Source: Intestinibacter sp034113885 (GTDB taxonomy: Bacteria > Bacillota > Clostridia > Peptostreptococcales > Peptostreptococcaceae). Taken from it: a stretch of DNA of 63,954 nt. The translations under genes and the position numbers were made by a program. Position 1 is the first letter of the stretch. Each line of letters opens with the position of its first letter. Positions 15,772 to 24,733 of the stretch are shown here, in pieces. Location: contig NZ_JAXEWM010000024.1 in NCBI RefSeq assembly GCF_034113885.1, forward strand, positions 1 to 63,954. The letters are read 5' to 3'. The notes beneath the pieces were generated by a model. It had not been told where the DNA came from and searched no databases. It worked only from the letters and a program-made list of their open reading frames with translations.

Positions 15772-15790
15772 GACAGTAAACTTAACTGTC
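15772..15790 (-). promoter_or_regulatory. Palindromic operator candidate before the 206-aa membrane protein
   Basis: GACAGTTAAGTTTACTGTC on the minus strand: 6-nt arms GACAGT/ACTGTC, with a second palindrome CTGTCGACAG overlapping its downstream edge. It follows a TATAAT (15791-15797 region) whose -35 is poor, so the site probably lies at the transcription start. The cognate regulator is unknown. Confidence 0.45.
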
Positions 15791-15888
15791 ATTATAAAAT
15801 TAGACGGCATCATAATTAATATAATTATATCAAAAAATAGAGTGCAAAATCAGTCTTTTAGCAACTCTCTTTTAGTTTAAGCATAAAT

Positions 15889-15930
15889 AAAAAAGAGACT
15901 ATCTGCAAATATCTTGCAATAGCCTCATAT
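15889..15930 (-). terminator. Terminator after the ridA remnant
   Basis: On the minus strand GAGgCTATtTGCA-type arms (GAGGCTATTGCA with TGCAGATAGTCTC, one bulge) around AGATATT are followed by TTTTTTAT. It lies 5 nt after the ridA remnant stop, showing that this was once the 3' end of a real transcription unit. Confidence 0.8.
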
Positions 15931-15934
15931 TTAT

Positions 15935-16135
15935 TTATAATACTGCTATTAATTCTATTTCAACTTTTACATCCTCTGGAAGCCTAGCAATTTCTACACA
16001 AACTCTAACAGGTTTGTTATATCCAAAGCATTCAGCGTATACTTCATTTATTTGAGCAAATTCATTCATATCTTTTATGAATACTGTAGTTTTAACTACA
16101 TTTGAGAAATCAGCTTTTAATGGCAGCTTAGCCAC
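15935..16135 (-). pseudogene. ridA: RidA family protein, N-terminally truncated remnant
   Basis: The 66-aa reading frame contains only the C-terminal half of RidA (enamine/imine deaminase, about 125 aa when whole). From FSNVVKTTVFIKDMNEFAQINEVYAE (split here for length) through GYNKPVRVCVEIARLPEDVKVEIELIAVL-type residues it matches the family, including the conserved Arg in PVRVCVEIARLP and the Glu of VEIELIAV. The first 60 residues, including the pocket-forming N-terminal strands, are missing. Upstream sequence (16136-16180) does not continue the protein and looks like an insertion-sequence end. It is most likely non-functional. Confidence 0.78.
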
Positions 16136-16242
16136 ACTTTTTTTCTAGTGTCCTTGACAAAGGATCCACTTTAATTTTTTATCTATTTTCCAACACTCTA
16201 TTTCATTTATGTGAATTAATGTCAATTTTTTAGATTTTATCT

Positions 16243-17655
16243 TTAAATATACTTAATAAAAATGTAGATCATAGATATCAATATTACTATTACCGTAGCT
16301 GGCACAGAATACATACAATACCCTTTCCAGCTAATTGAATATCCTTCTTTTTCAGCAACTGAAATACCTACAACGTTTGCCGATGCCCCAATAGGTGTCG
16401 CACTCCCACCTATATCAGTTCCCATAGTTAATGTCCATGCAAGTGTAGATAATGGAACACCTTGTGATATAGCTAAACTTTGAATTATTGGAATCATAGT
16501 AGCAGCAAATGGAATATTATCTACAAATGCACTTGCTATAGCAGATATCCAAATTATAATTGCAATCATAATTTTTGTATTTCCTCCACTAACTTCGCCA
16601 ATTAAAGCTGCCACAATTTCTAGTATTCCAGTTTGCTCTAATCCTCCTACTACTATAAAAAGGCCTATAAAAAACAAGATTGTCTTGTAATCAACTCTTT
16701 TTATTAAGTCTATAGCATCATTTTTTGAAGTAACTAAAGTAATAGCTGCGACAAACACTCCAATAGATGCTACTGTAAGCCCTGTCTGAGCATGTGTTAT
16801 TAAAAGTAAAATAGCTATAAAAAATATAATAAAGCTAATTAAAAATCTTTTTTTATCTAATATGGCATCTTTTGGATCTACATAATTTGTAGTATATTCT
16901 CCTTCATAACTAAAATCTGATCCACTAACAGCCATTAAACATTCTGAATCTCGATTTATAAGTTCAACATGACTATTTATAAGCTGTTTTTTGAAACATA
17001 TATAAAAGTAAAAAATAATAAATACCATAGATATTAAAGCTATAACACCTGTATTTGTAATAAAATCGCCAAAACTATATCCTAATGATGTCCCGATTAT
17101 AATATTAGGAGGATCTCCACACATAGTAGCAGAGCCTCCTAAATTAGCACAAAATATTTCAGAAATTATAATTGGCACAGGATTAAACTTTAGTAAATTT
17201 CCGAGTTCAATTGTAACTGCGACTAAAAATAGAATTACTGTTATACTATCTATAAACATCGCTAGAAAACCGGACATAATCATAAAAGTAATTAAAATTG
17301 GAATGATTTTATAATCAACCATTTTAGCAATTTTTAAACAAAGCCATCTAAAAAATCCTGCTTTTCCCATTCCTTCTACCATTATCATCATTCCAGCGAT
17401 AAATATTATAGTAGACCAATTTATACCTATACTAGATTCTTTTATAGATCCACTGGAATACCAAAACTCAATATCAAAAATACTTTTTATATTTAAAGTT
17501 TGAAAAACTGCATTTAAATCGTTCATAGAAAGGCAAAATACAAGTACTATGACTAAAAAACCACATACCATTGTAACTATATGCCTCTCTATTTTGTCCA
17601 ATACAATTAAAACAAACATACATATAAAAATTAAAATAGCTAATATTTGTGCCAT
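16243..17655 (-). CDS. ArsB/NhaD/CitMHS-type anion permease
   Basis: A 470-aa membrane protein with about 11-12 helices, of the ion-transporter superfamily that includes ArsB, the P protein and CitMHS. Family marks are the re-entrant motif GGSATMCGDPPNIIIGTSLG in the first half, with a matching GGSATPIGASANVVGISVAEKEG in the second half, and the Asp-containing helices FIDSITVILFLVAV and FVDNIPFAATMIPI. The central cytoplasmic loop (about 225-275) is acidic. Substrate uncertain: organic anion, arsenite or Na+/H+. A cre-like site upstream (17726-17740) favours a carbon-source role. AGGAGG lies before the ATG. Confidence 0.85.
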   Translation of the reverse strand: MAQILAILIFICMFVLIVLDKIERHIVTMVCGFLVIVLVFCLSMNDLNAVFQTLNIKSIFDIEFWYSSGSIKESSIGINWSTIIFIAGMMIMVEGMGKAGFFRWLCLKIAKMVDYKIIPILITFMIMSGFLAMFIDSITVILFLVAVTIELGNLLKFNPVPIIISEIFCANLGGSATMCGDPPNIIIGTSLGYSFGDFITNTGVIALISMVFIIFYFYICFKKQLINSHVELINRDSECLMAVSGSDFSYEGEYTTNYVDPKDAILDKKRFLISFIIFFIAILLLITHAQTGLTVASIGVFVAAITLVTSKNDAIDLIKRVDYKTILFFIGLFIVVGGLEQTGILEIVAALIGEVSGGNTKIMIAIIIWISAIASAFVDNIPFAATMIPIIQSLAISQGVPLSTLAWTLTMGTDIGGSATPIGASANVVGISVAEKEGYSISWKGYCMYSVPATVIVILISMIYIFIKYI

Positions 17656-17725
17656 TATCTTTATATCCTCCTACCAAAATACTTATAAACCCTAAAATAG
17701 AAATGCTCTCTTTATACCTAACTTA

Positions 17726-17740
17726 TATTAACGTTTTCAT
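17726..17740 (-). promoter_or_regulatory. Putative cre site before the anion permease
   Basis: ATGAAAACGTTAATA on the minus strand matches the CcpA cre consensus WTGNAANCGNWNNCW at all but one position. It lies about 85 nt before the permease start, upstream of a TATAAA -10 candidate. This suggests carbon catabolite control. Confidence 0.5.
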
Positions 17741-17847
17741 AACTTATATTGTTATAAACACCAATTTCCCAGCACTATTAATTGCACTTTAATTCTTAGC
17801 TAATTAAGAGATAATATATGTATTACGAAATGTTTTTTAATTCTTGT

Positions 17848-19179
17848 TTAGAATAAAAATACTACACTGCTGATTGAAATGACTGCAATTAAAATTACTA
17901 ACAATGGTCCTCCAATTTTTACAAAATCTAAAAATTCGTAACCAGCAGGAATAATCTGCATATTTACAGCTGTTCCGAAAGATGTTGCAATTGCTAAATT
18001 AGAACATGCCCCGATTAGAATAACCCAAGGTAATGGACTAATACCTAGAGAAATTGCCATTGCTATACAAATAGGAGTTAACATAGCTGCTGTTGCATTA
18101 TTAGACATAATATTTGTTAATACACTAGTCAATATAGCAATTACAACAGTTAATACTATAACTGAAGCACTTTGTCCACCAAAAGCATTCAGTACAAAGT
18201 TAGCAATTAATGCGCCACCACCAGATACATCTAATCCAGTTCCTATACCAGAAATAGTACCTATACATACTAATACGTCCCAAGGTAGTTCTGCATACGC
18301 TTTCTTTACAGATATACATCCAGTTGCAAGTACAATTGATGCACCAAAAAGACCAATCATACCAATATTAATGTATTGTTTAAATGGTTGGAAGCCACTT
18401 AATACGAATAATATAATACATAAAATCATAGTTGCAAGTGCTATTTTACCTTTTGAATCAGATACCTGAGTATTTTGTTCTAGTTTGTGTATTTCTGAAG
18501 CTGCATACATATTATTTTTATCAAAATCAGGATTTTCTGGTTTTAATACTTTGTTTAGAAGTTTATATCCAATAGTTCCCCAGAAAATAACTTGAACAAT
18601 TGCTACTGGAAGCATAATCCTAGTCATATCAAACATACCTAGACCTTCCTCGAATCCTGCATATCCTTGAAGTACTGAATTTGCCGCCAACTGAGATGTA
18701 GATCCTATTAAAGTACAAGCTCCACCAATAACCGCTGCTGTTCCTGCAGGAAAAATTACCATTTTAGAGCGAATACGTCCGCATGAATTTGCTGCTACTA
18801 TTGCAATGATAGGCATCCAAATTGCAACAGTTCCGTTATTACTCATAAATCCTGACATTAAAGTACAAACCGCACTAACAGTTACTATAAATCTACGTTC
18901 TGTTTTTGCAAGAAAAGAGTTTCCGATTTTTTCACCAATTTGTCTTGCAATACCAGTTTCAAAAAGTGCTGCACTGACAATGCACATACCAACAACCATT
19001 GGCCAACCAGTTGAACTAAATCCACTATATACTGCTGAAAGTTCCATCTCTGGAATAAATAATGCCATTGACAGTGAAGCCAAAATTGAAACTACACTGA
19101 TTGGAAGTTTGTTCCATACAAATAATCCCATCGTAATTAATACGATTATAATAGAAATAATACTTGAATCCATAATCAA
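17848..19179 (-). CDS. SLC13/DASS family anion symporter
   Basis: 443 aa, about 11 transmembrane helices. Two inverted halves each carry the substrate/Na+ motif of the divalent anion:sodium symporters: SNNGTVAIWMPI (about 113-124) and SNNATAAMLTPI in the second half. The C-terminus has WVILIGACSNLAIATSFGTAVNMQ. It belongs to the acid-sugar operon as its last gene, 85 nt after the hydroxyacid dehydrogenase, and is probably the uptake system for that operon's substrate (a di- or hydroxy-carboxylate). The exact substrate is unknown. Confidence 0.87.
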   Translation of the reverse strand: MIMDSSIISIIIVLITMGLFVWNKLPISVVSILASLSMALFIPEMELSAVYSGFSSTGWPMVVGMCIVSAALFETGIARQIGEKIGNSFLAKTERRFIVTVSAVCTLMSGFMSNNGTVAIWMPIIAIVAANSCGRIRSKMVIFPAGTAAVIGGACTLIGSTSQLAANSVLQGYAGFEEGLGMFDMTRIMLPVAIVQVIFWGTIGYKLLNKVLKPENPDFDKNNMYAASEIHKLEQNTQVSDSKGKIALATMILCIILFVLSGFQPFKQYINIGMIGLFGASIVLATGCISVKKAYAELPWDVLVCIGTISGIGTGLDVSGGGALIANFVLNAFGGQSASVIVLTVVIAILTSVLTNIMSNNATAAMLTPICIAMAISLGISPLPWVILIGACSNLAIATSFGTAVNMQIIPAGYEFLDFVKIGGPLLVILIAVISISSVVFLF

Positions 19180-19218
19180 TTCTTCCCCTTTATGTTATAT
19201 TTTTATCTAGTGTTCCAT

Positions 19219-19245
19219 AGAGCTATTCATAATCCGAATAGCTCT
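19219..19245 (-). other. Intercistronic hairpin in the catabolic operon
   Basis: A perfect 10-bp inverted repeat, AGAGCTATTC/GAATAGCTCT, with a 7-nt loop, in the 85-nt gap upstream of the SLC13 gene. On the minus strand it is not followed by a U-run, so it is more likely an RNA-processing or stability element than a terminator. Confidence 0.6.
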
Positions 19246-19264
19246 CTATTTTATATTACCTATT

Positions 19265-20254
19265 TTATACTTCTGCCCATTCAGCATCTTTCCATTTTTC
19301 ATGATCATAGACAGACTTATCTGCTACATAAGGCCATTTTTTTCCTTCTACAACTGCTATACAACCTTTTACACACATCTGTGCCATCTTAATTACAGCT
19401 TCTCTTGTTTGTGCTGCTGAGTGAGGACTAACAATAAGATTTGGACAGTTTAGTAGTGGATCATCCATTTTGGGAGGTTCATTACAAAATACATCTGTAC
19501 CAGCACCTGCAATAACACCTTCTTTTAATGCTTCTACTAAATCTTCTTCATTAACAATGCCACCACGACTACAGTTAATAATAAGTGCTGTTGATTTCAT
19601 TACTTTAAACTGTTCTTTGCTAATCATATCTTTTGTCTCTTCTGTAAATGGAACATGTATCGATACTACATCACTTACTTTTAACAATTCTACATAATCT
19701 GCATAGTAATCTGCACCCTGTTCCTCTATTTGTTCTTTAGACATAAATGGATCGTATGCAACAATCTTCATTCCGCATCCACGGCAAATCTTTGCCGTTT
19801 CTCTTCCAATTGCACCAAGACCTAATATTCCAACTATTTTACCTTCTAACTCAAATGCTTTTTTAGCTCCACGTATTTCCCAATTACCGCCGCACATTTC
19901 ATTTTGTGCCTCAACTAAATTTTTAGATAATGCAAACATCATAGCTACTGCATGTTCTGCTACACTACGATTGTTAGCACCTGGTGTGATAACTACTGGA
20001 ATTCCGTTTTCTGTAGCTGTCTTCACATCTACAGAGTCGTATCCTACACCAGTACGACCTATAACTTTTAGATTTGGACTATTTTCAATTGCATTTCCAT
20101 CGCATTTTGCAATTCTTACAATCAAAGCATCTGTATCTTTCATTTCATCTAAATAATTATTTGGATCTTGGTTATCTGCTACATAAATATTTGCAATACC
20201 ATCTAACATCTGCATTCCTTCTGGGCAAACAGCTTGCGTCATAACAAATTTCAT
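19265..20254 (-). CDS. D-isomer-specific 2-hydroxyacid dehydrogenase
   Basis: A 329-aa NAD(P)-dependent enzyme of the SerA/D-lactate dehydrogenase superfamily. The nucleotide fold has GILGLGAIGRE (about 142-152) followed by AYDPF, whose Asp favours NAD+. The catalytic triad is visible: Arg in IINCSRGGIV, Glu in DVFCNEPP and His in VSPHSAAQT. It lacks the ACT domain of long SerA proteins. In this operon it probably oxidises a 2-hydroxy acid to the 2-keto acid used by the aldolase, or reduces the keto product to regenerate NAD+. The GGAG-type RBS is 8 nt before the ATG. Confidence 0.88.
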   Translation of the reverse strand: MKFVMTQAVCPEGMQMLDGIANIYVADNQDPNNYLDEMKDTDALIVRIAKCDGNAIENSPNLKVIGRTGVGYDSVDVKTATENGIPVVITPGANNRSVAEHAVAMMFALSKNLVEAQNEMCGGNWEIRGAKKAFELEGKIVGILGLGAIGRETAKICRGCGMKIVAYDPFMSKEQIEEQGADYYADYVELLKVSDVVSIHVPFTEETKDMISKEQFKVMKSTALIINCSRGGIVNEEDLVEALKEGVIAGAGTDVFCNEPPKMDDPLLNCPNLIVSPHSAAQTREAVIKMAQMCVKGCIAVVEGKKWPYVADKSVYDHEKWKDAEWAEV

Positions 20255-20281
20255 TTTTTTCTTCTCCTTTATCTGTAACTC

Positions 20282-21190
20282 TTATTTCATACCTTTATCA
20301 GCGTTTTCTTTTAATACTTTTGCTAATTCTTCTACACCTTCATCGCATAAATAATTAAATGGTCTTCTACAATCCCCAACTGGATAACCTAACATAGATA
20401 CAGCCTTTTTAACAACAGTATTTGGATTACCATATTTAAATACCGCACGGAAGCTTGCTATTGAATCTTGTGCAAGTTGTGCTTCTTCTAAATTACCTTC
20501 TTTAAATAGATTGTAAATAGATGATAATACATGAGGATATACATTAGAACATCCAGCTATTCCACCTGTACCACCTTCTTTTAATGCAGGAAGTATTAAT
20601 GAATCGTTTCCAGATAATACATAGAATTTTTTATCTAATTCACGAGTTTCTGTAATATATGCCTTTAAGTTATCCCAATCTCCACTAGAATCTTTTGCTC
20701 CTATAATAAGATCTACATCTTTTGCAAGTTTTGCTACAGTCTCTGGTAATAATTTATTACCTGTACGAGCTGGTATATTATATAAAACAATTGGAGTATC
20801 TACATGTTTTGCTACTTCTACATAATGATCATATAATTCCTTTTGAGATGCTACTGCAAAACTAGGTGTAATAATTGATAATACATCTGCTCCTAATTTT
20901 TCAGCTTCTTTACTCATACGAATAGTATCTGCTGTAGATATGCATCCAGAACCTGCATACACTGGAACACGTCCAGCTACATGATCAATTGTTGCTTCTA
21001 GTATTTCACATTTTTCTTTTTCACTTAATATATAACCTTCTCCATTTGTTCCGAATGGGAATATTCCATGAACTCCACCATCAATAAGACGATCAATTTG
21101 TGTAAGTAGTTCTGTAGTATTTATACTTTCATCTGTATTCATAGGTGTTAAAATTGGTGTAATAATTCCTTTTAATTCTACATTTTTCAT
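20282..21190 (-). CDS. DapA-like class I aldolase/lyase
   Basis: A 302-aa (beta/alpha)8 enzyme of the DHDPS/N-acetylneuraminate lyase superfamily. The Schiff-base Lys is in IIGAKDSSGD (about 165) and the Tyr in VLYNIPARTG (about 137). The anion-binding loop reads FGTNGEGY rather than the GTTGES of true dihydrodipicolinate synthase, and the lysine-pathway arginine is replaced in the SFAVASQKE region. This points to a 2-keto acid aldolase (for example 2-keto-3-deoxy or 4-hydroxy-2-keto acids giving pyruvate plus an aldehyde), consistent with its catabolic neighbours. It lies 27 nt upstream of the dehydrogenase gene. Confidence 0.87.
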   Translation of the reverse strand: MKNVELKGIITPILTPMNTDESINTTELLTQIDRLIDGGVHGIFPFGTNGEGYILSEKEKCEILEATIDHVAGRVPVYAGSGCISTADTIRMSKEAEKLGADVLSIITPSFAVASQKELYDHYVEVAKHVDTPIVLYNIPARTGNKLLPETVAKLAKDVDLIIGAKDSSGDWDNLKAYITETRELDKKFYVLSGNDSLILPALKEGGTGGIAGCSNVYPHVLSSIYNLFKEGNLEEAQLAQDSIASFRAVFKYGNPNTVVKKAVSMLGYPVGDCRRPFNYLCDEGVEELAKVLKENADKGMK

Positions 21191-21222
21191 AAGTTTTATC
21201 TCCTTTTTCTATAATTTATATA

Positions 21223-22473
21223 TTATCTAATTATTTTTTCTGCTATCTTTTCAAATACATCTAGTGTTCCAAAGCCTCCGGATTTTGATATAACCTGCTG
21301 CTGAAATCCATTATTGTCAAGAATTGAAAGTACTACACCTTGTTCGATTTCACACACAGGTTTTAGTTGAATGCTTCCAATCAGTTTCATATACCCCATC
21401 AGCGTGTCACCACCAGTCATAAGAATCGTTGTATCTACTTTTTCCTGTGCTAGACAATTCACGATTTTTCCATGAGCATATGGTATTGTATTTCTGACTT
21501 CTGCCTTTGATATTCCATACTCTGAAAGATAATCATTTATATCCTCCTGTTGGTCAAAAGAATCAATCATCACTTTTTGTTCTGTCTTGCAAAGTAACAC
21601 CATTTCTTTTAAAAACTTTTCTCCAGCATCTGTATTATAATACTCGGTATTAAATTTTTGTTCAATAGTAAAATGTCTGCGGATAAAACCGCACTTTTCA
21701 GCATAATCAAGCTGTTTTGCAGTAATTTCATTCAAACTTCCGCAAGATATTAGAAGTCCATTTGTCTTTTTATAATTCATACAATTTTCTTTATGAAAAT
21801 CCATAATATTAGCAAGACTCTCTGCTATAGCTGCACACCCAGCTAAAAGGCGTAGTTGTTTCTTTTGTTTTAATTCCATAAGACGATTTCTAATATCATC
21901 TTTTTTTTGCACATCACAGACTACAATTTTCTTATCCATTAAATCCACTGTTTCAATTTTTTGTTGCTGACTCAAGCATTCCACCTGTACTGAACTTTGC
22001 TCCTTGATAATATTTGGAATATAAGACTGTTTTACTGGTTCAAACGGATCTTTTCCAAATACACTATCCTCCAATAAACTTCCTGAGATATAATGTGTCC
22101 CTTCAACTGTCACACGATCAATTTCTGGATATCCAGGCAAAAAGTAAATCGTATTTTCTTTGTCAAAATCTAGAACTGCCTGTAATTCACTTCCTATATT
22201 GCCACGAAGAGCTGAATCTGTTTTCTTTAGAATGATTTCCACGTCAAGTTCTTCTGCCCATTTCATGATATCCGTTACAGCTTCATAGGAATTTCTTGCA
22301 GACATATGTCTTGACTCAGAGTCAATAACAAGTACTTCTGTAGATGGTTCAATACTCTCACTTTTTTGTGGTATTTCTGTAAATACTTGCGTCTGAATTC
22401 CACATTTTGTAAATTGAATTCCTGTATCCAATGCCCCAGTAAAATCATCTGCAATAATAATCAATTTAACCAT
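21223..22473 (-). CDS. Four-carbon acid sugar kinase family (DUF1537)
   Basis: A 416-aa kinase of the DUF1537 family (OtnK/DtnK/LtnK), which phosphorylates the terminal hydroxyl of threonate, erythronate or related acid sugars. The N-terminal domain starts LIIIADDFTGALDTGIQFT, with the conserved DDxTGA acid-sugar site, and KKTDSALRGNIGSEL at about residues 80-95. The C-terminal nucleotide domain has GLLISCGSLNEIT, LMTGGDTLMGYM and SKSGGFG. The family almost always adjoins pdxA2 or an epimerase/aldolase; here pdxA2 is 14 nt upstream. It shows the pathway works on a polyhydroxy acid. Confidence 0.92.
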   Translation of the reverse strand: MVKLIIIADDFTGALDTGIQFTKCGIQTQVFTEIPQKSESIEPSTEVLVIDSESRHMSARNSYEAVTDIMKWAEELDVEIILKKTDSALRGNIGSELQAVLDFDKENTIYFLPGYPEIDRVTVEGTHYISGSLLEDSVFGKDPFEPVKQSYIPNIIKEQSSVQVECLSQQQKIETVDLMDKKIVVCDVQKKDDIRNRLMELKQKKQLRLLAGCAAIAESLANIMDFHKENCMNYKKTNGLLISCGSLNEITAKQLDYAEKCGFIRRHFTIEQKFNTEYYNTDAGEKFLKEMVLLCKTEQKVMIDSFDQQEDINDYLSEYGISKAEVRNTIPYAHGKIVNCLAQEKVDTTILMTGGDTLMGYMKLIGSIQLKPVCEIEQGVVLSILDNNGFQQQVISKSGGFGTLDVFEKIAEKIIR

Positions 22474-22486
22474 TTTACTCCTCCTG

Positions 22487-23527
22487 CTACTTTTTATTTA
22501 CAGCAAGTTTAATGGCATAATCAATGGAATTTACTAAACTCAATTCATTTGACTTACCTTTTCCTGCAAGATCAAAACCTGTTCCATGATCTACAGATAC
22601 ACGGATGACTGGAATTCCAAGTGTTACATTAACACCAGCAACTGCATCCCATTTTTTTAGTTCTTTATTATATACAAAACCTTTCACTTTTAATGGAATA
22701 TGACCTTGATCATGATACATAGCTACTACAATATCATACCATCCTCCAATCGCTTTAGAAAAGATACTATCTGGAGGAGTAGGTTTTTTATCTGGAATAC
22801 AAATGCCTTCCTTCATCGCCTCATTAATTGCTGGTTGAATTTCTTCAATTTCTTCCGTACCAAATAATCCATTTTCTCCACAATGTGGATTTAACCCTGC
22901 AACACCAATTTTGGGATTTTCGATACCAATTGCCTTACAAGCTTCATTGGCAATTCTTATTACTTCTAAAACTCTTTCTTTTTTTACTCTGTCACAAGCC
23001 TCTCTTAATGAAACATGTGTAGATACATGCACAACTCTTAAATCTTCATGTGCAAGCATCATAGTATATTTATCTGTATGGGTAAATGCTGCATAAATTT
23101 CTGTATGACCAGAATAATGATGTCCAGCCATATTGATGGCTTCTTTGTTTAGTGCATTGGTAACGGTTGCATCAATGTCGCCATTTTGTGCTAGTTCAAT
23201 AACTTTTACTACATATTGATATGCTGCTTCACCACACATTTTAGATACTTTTCCGAATACATGTTTATCCATATCTACAAGTCCCATGTCATAGACATCT
23301 ATAATTCCATATTCAAATTTTGCATCTTTTACATCTTTGATTGCGTGAATCTTAATTATATCTTCCATACCTACAATCTTTACTGCTTCTTTCATACAAG
23401 CTGCATCTCCGATAATCACTGGTTTACAATTTTCATACATCTTAGGATTTGAAAGTGCTTTTACTGTGATTTCAGATCCATTTCCAGCAGGATCACCCAT
23501 AGTGATTCCAATAATGGGTTTCTTCAT
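22487..23527 (-). CDS. pdxA2: PdxA2-type 4-phosphate dehydrogenase (acid sugar)
   Basis: A 346-aa member of the 4-hydroxythreonine-4-phosphate dehydrogenase family. It has GITMGDPAGNG at the N-terminus (substrate phosphate and NAD site), the metal-binding His residues in GHTEIYAAF, VSTHVSLREA and MYHDQGHIPLK, and the C-terminal SVDHGTGFDLAGKG. True PdxA serves vitamin B6 synthesis; paralogues linked to DUF1537 kinases oxidise D-threonate- or D-erythronate-4-phosphate, whose product decarboxylates to dihydroxyacetone phosphate. The neighbouring kinase makes the catabolic role more likely than B6 synthesis. Confidence 0.9.
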   Translation of the reverse strand: MKKPIIGITMGDPAGNGSEITVKALSNPKMYENCKPVIIGDAACMKEAVKIVGMEDIIKIHAIKDVKDAKFEYGIIDVYDMGLVDMDKHVFGKVSKMCGEAAYQYVVKVIELAQNGDIDATVTNALNKEAINMAGHHYSGHTEIYAAFTHTDKYTMMLAHEDLRVVHVSTHVSLREACDRVKKERVLEVIRIANEACKAIGIENPKIGVAGLNPHCGENGLFGTEEIEEIQPAINEAMKEGICIPDKKPTPPDSIFSKAIGGWYDIVVAMYHDQGHIPLKVKGFVYNKELKKWDAVAGVNVTLGIPVIRVSVDHGTGFDLAGKGKSNELSLVNSIDYAIKLAVNKK

Positions 23528-23554
23528 AATCGATCTTCTCCTTTTTTACTCTGT

Positions 23555-24709
23555 CTATTTTAAAACTTTTAAATAGATACTTCTTATATCATCTAAACTT
23601 AATTCTTTCATATTATTTACTAATAATCTTTGTTGTTGACTTCCTGCACTTACTAGAAAATCTAAATCTTTCATTTTTACACCAAATTCTTTTAAATCAG
23701 TTGGTATATTTGTCACTTTTACTATGTCTGCAATTTGGTCTATTATATATTGTGCTTTTTCTTCCATAGATTTTGCTGACATTTCTGGATATACAGCATC
23801 ACATAATTTTGCTAATCTATCTTCACAAGCATCTTTATTAAAATCCATTACATGTGCAAATAATATAGCATTAGATACACCATGTGCAATATGGTATTTA
23901 CCACCTAATGGATATGATAATGCATGAACTGCTGTTGTTCCACTTCCTGTGATAGCTACACCTCCATAGAATGCACCAAGCATCATACTATTTTTTGCTT
24001 CCATATTTTCTGGATTATTATAAGCTTCTCTAATATTATGAAAAATTAATTTTGCAGAAGCTACAGCATATGTATCTGAAAATGGTGTTGCTTTTTTTGA
24101 AGTATAGCATTCCACAGCATGTGCTAATGCATCTACACCAGTAGCAGCTACTATAGCTTTTGGTAATTTTGCTATCATTTGAGAATCTAATACTACATAA
24201 TCAGGAATCATTGCATCGTTAACTATTCCTTTTTTTGATTGTTCTTCTGGTATAGCTACTATAGCATTACAAGTTGCTTCAGAACCAGTTCCACAAGTAG
24301 TAGGTATCATTACTGTTTTAATTTGTTTTTTAGCCTGTGTTGGATCATTTAATAAATCTTTTACTGTATATTCTGCATTTTTTAATACACAACAAAGTTT
24401 TGCTGCATCCATGACACTTCCTCCACCGATGGCTGCAATAAAATCACCATCATAAGATTCTACTTGTTCCATAAGTTTTTCTACATCTTGATAAGATGGT
24501 TCTGAAGCCAAATTATCAAATACCTTATATTTTATATTAATTTCGTCTAATAAATTTGTTAAAAGGTTTAGCAAACCAGTATCACGAATTCCTTTATCTG
24601 TAAATACGATTATTTTTTTTGCATTTTCTTTTTCTATTATATGTTTAACATTTTCAATACTTCCTTCTCCACCAAAAATACAAGATGGAATTTTAATTTG
24701 ATATTTCAT
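23555..24709 (-). CDS. Iron-containing alcohol dehydrogenase
   Basis: 384 aa, group III Fe-ADH. The NAD-binding motif is AAIGGGSVMDAAK (about 92-104). Metal-binding Asp and His residues lie in ATGVDALAHAVE and in AIAHGVSN-like KYHIAHGVSNAILFAHV, split across residues 190-275. It is the first gene of the operon. It could reduce an aldehyde released by the DapA-like aldolase (glycolaldehyde, lactaldehyde or glyceraldehyde), disposing of reducing power during fermentation. Start chosen at ATG 24709, 7 nt after GAGGAG; the TTG two codons earlier is unlikely. Confidence 0.9.
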   Translation of the reverse strand: MKYQIKIPSCIFGGEGSIENVKHIIEKENAKKIIVFTDKGIRDTGLLNLLTNLLDEINIKYKVFDNLASEPSYQDVEKLMEQVESYDGDFIAAIGGGSVMDAAKLCCVLKNAEYTVKDLLNDPTQAKKQIKTVMIPTTCGTGSEATCNAIVAIPEEQSKKGIVNDAMIPDYVVLDSQMIAKLPKAIVAATGVDALAHAVECYTSKKATPFSDTYAVASAKLIFHNIREAYNNPENMEAKNSMMLGAFYGGVAITGSGTTAVHALSYPLGGKYHIAHGVSNAILFAHVMDFNKDACEDRLAKLCDAVYPEMSAKSMEEKAQYIIDQIADIVKVTNIPTDLKEFGVKMKDLDFLVSAGSQQQRLLVNNMKELSLDDIRSIYLKVLK

Positions 24710-24733
24710 AATCAATCTCCTCTTTCTATATTT

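Noticed and set aside
23555..24709. Catabolic operon as a vitamin B6 locus because of pdxA
   Set aside because: The adjoining DUF1537 kinase, aldolase and SLC13 transporter fit acid-sugar use; no other B6 gene (pdxB, pdxJ, serC) is present.
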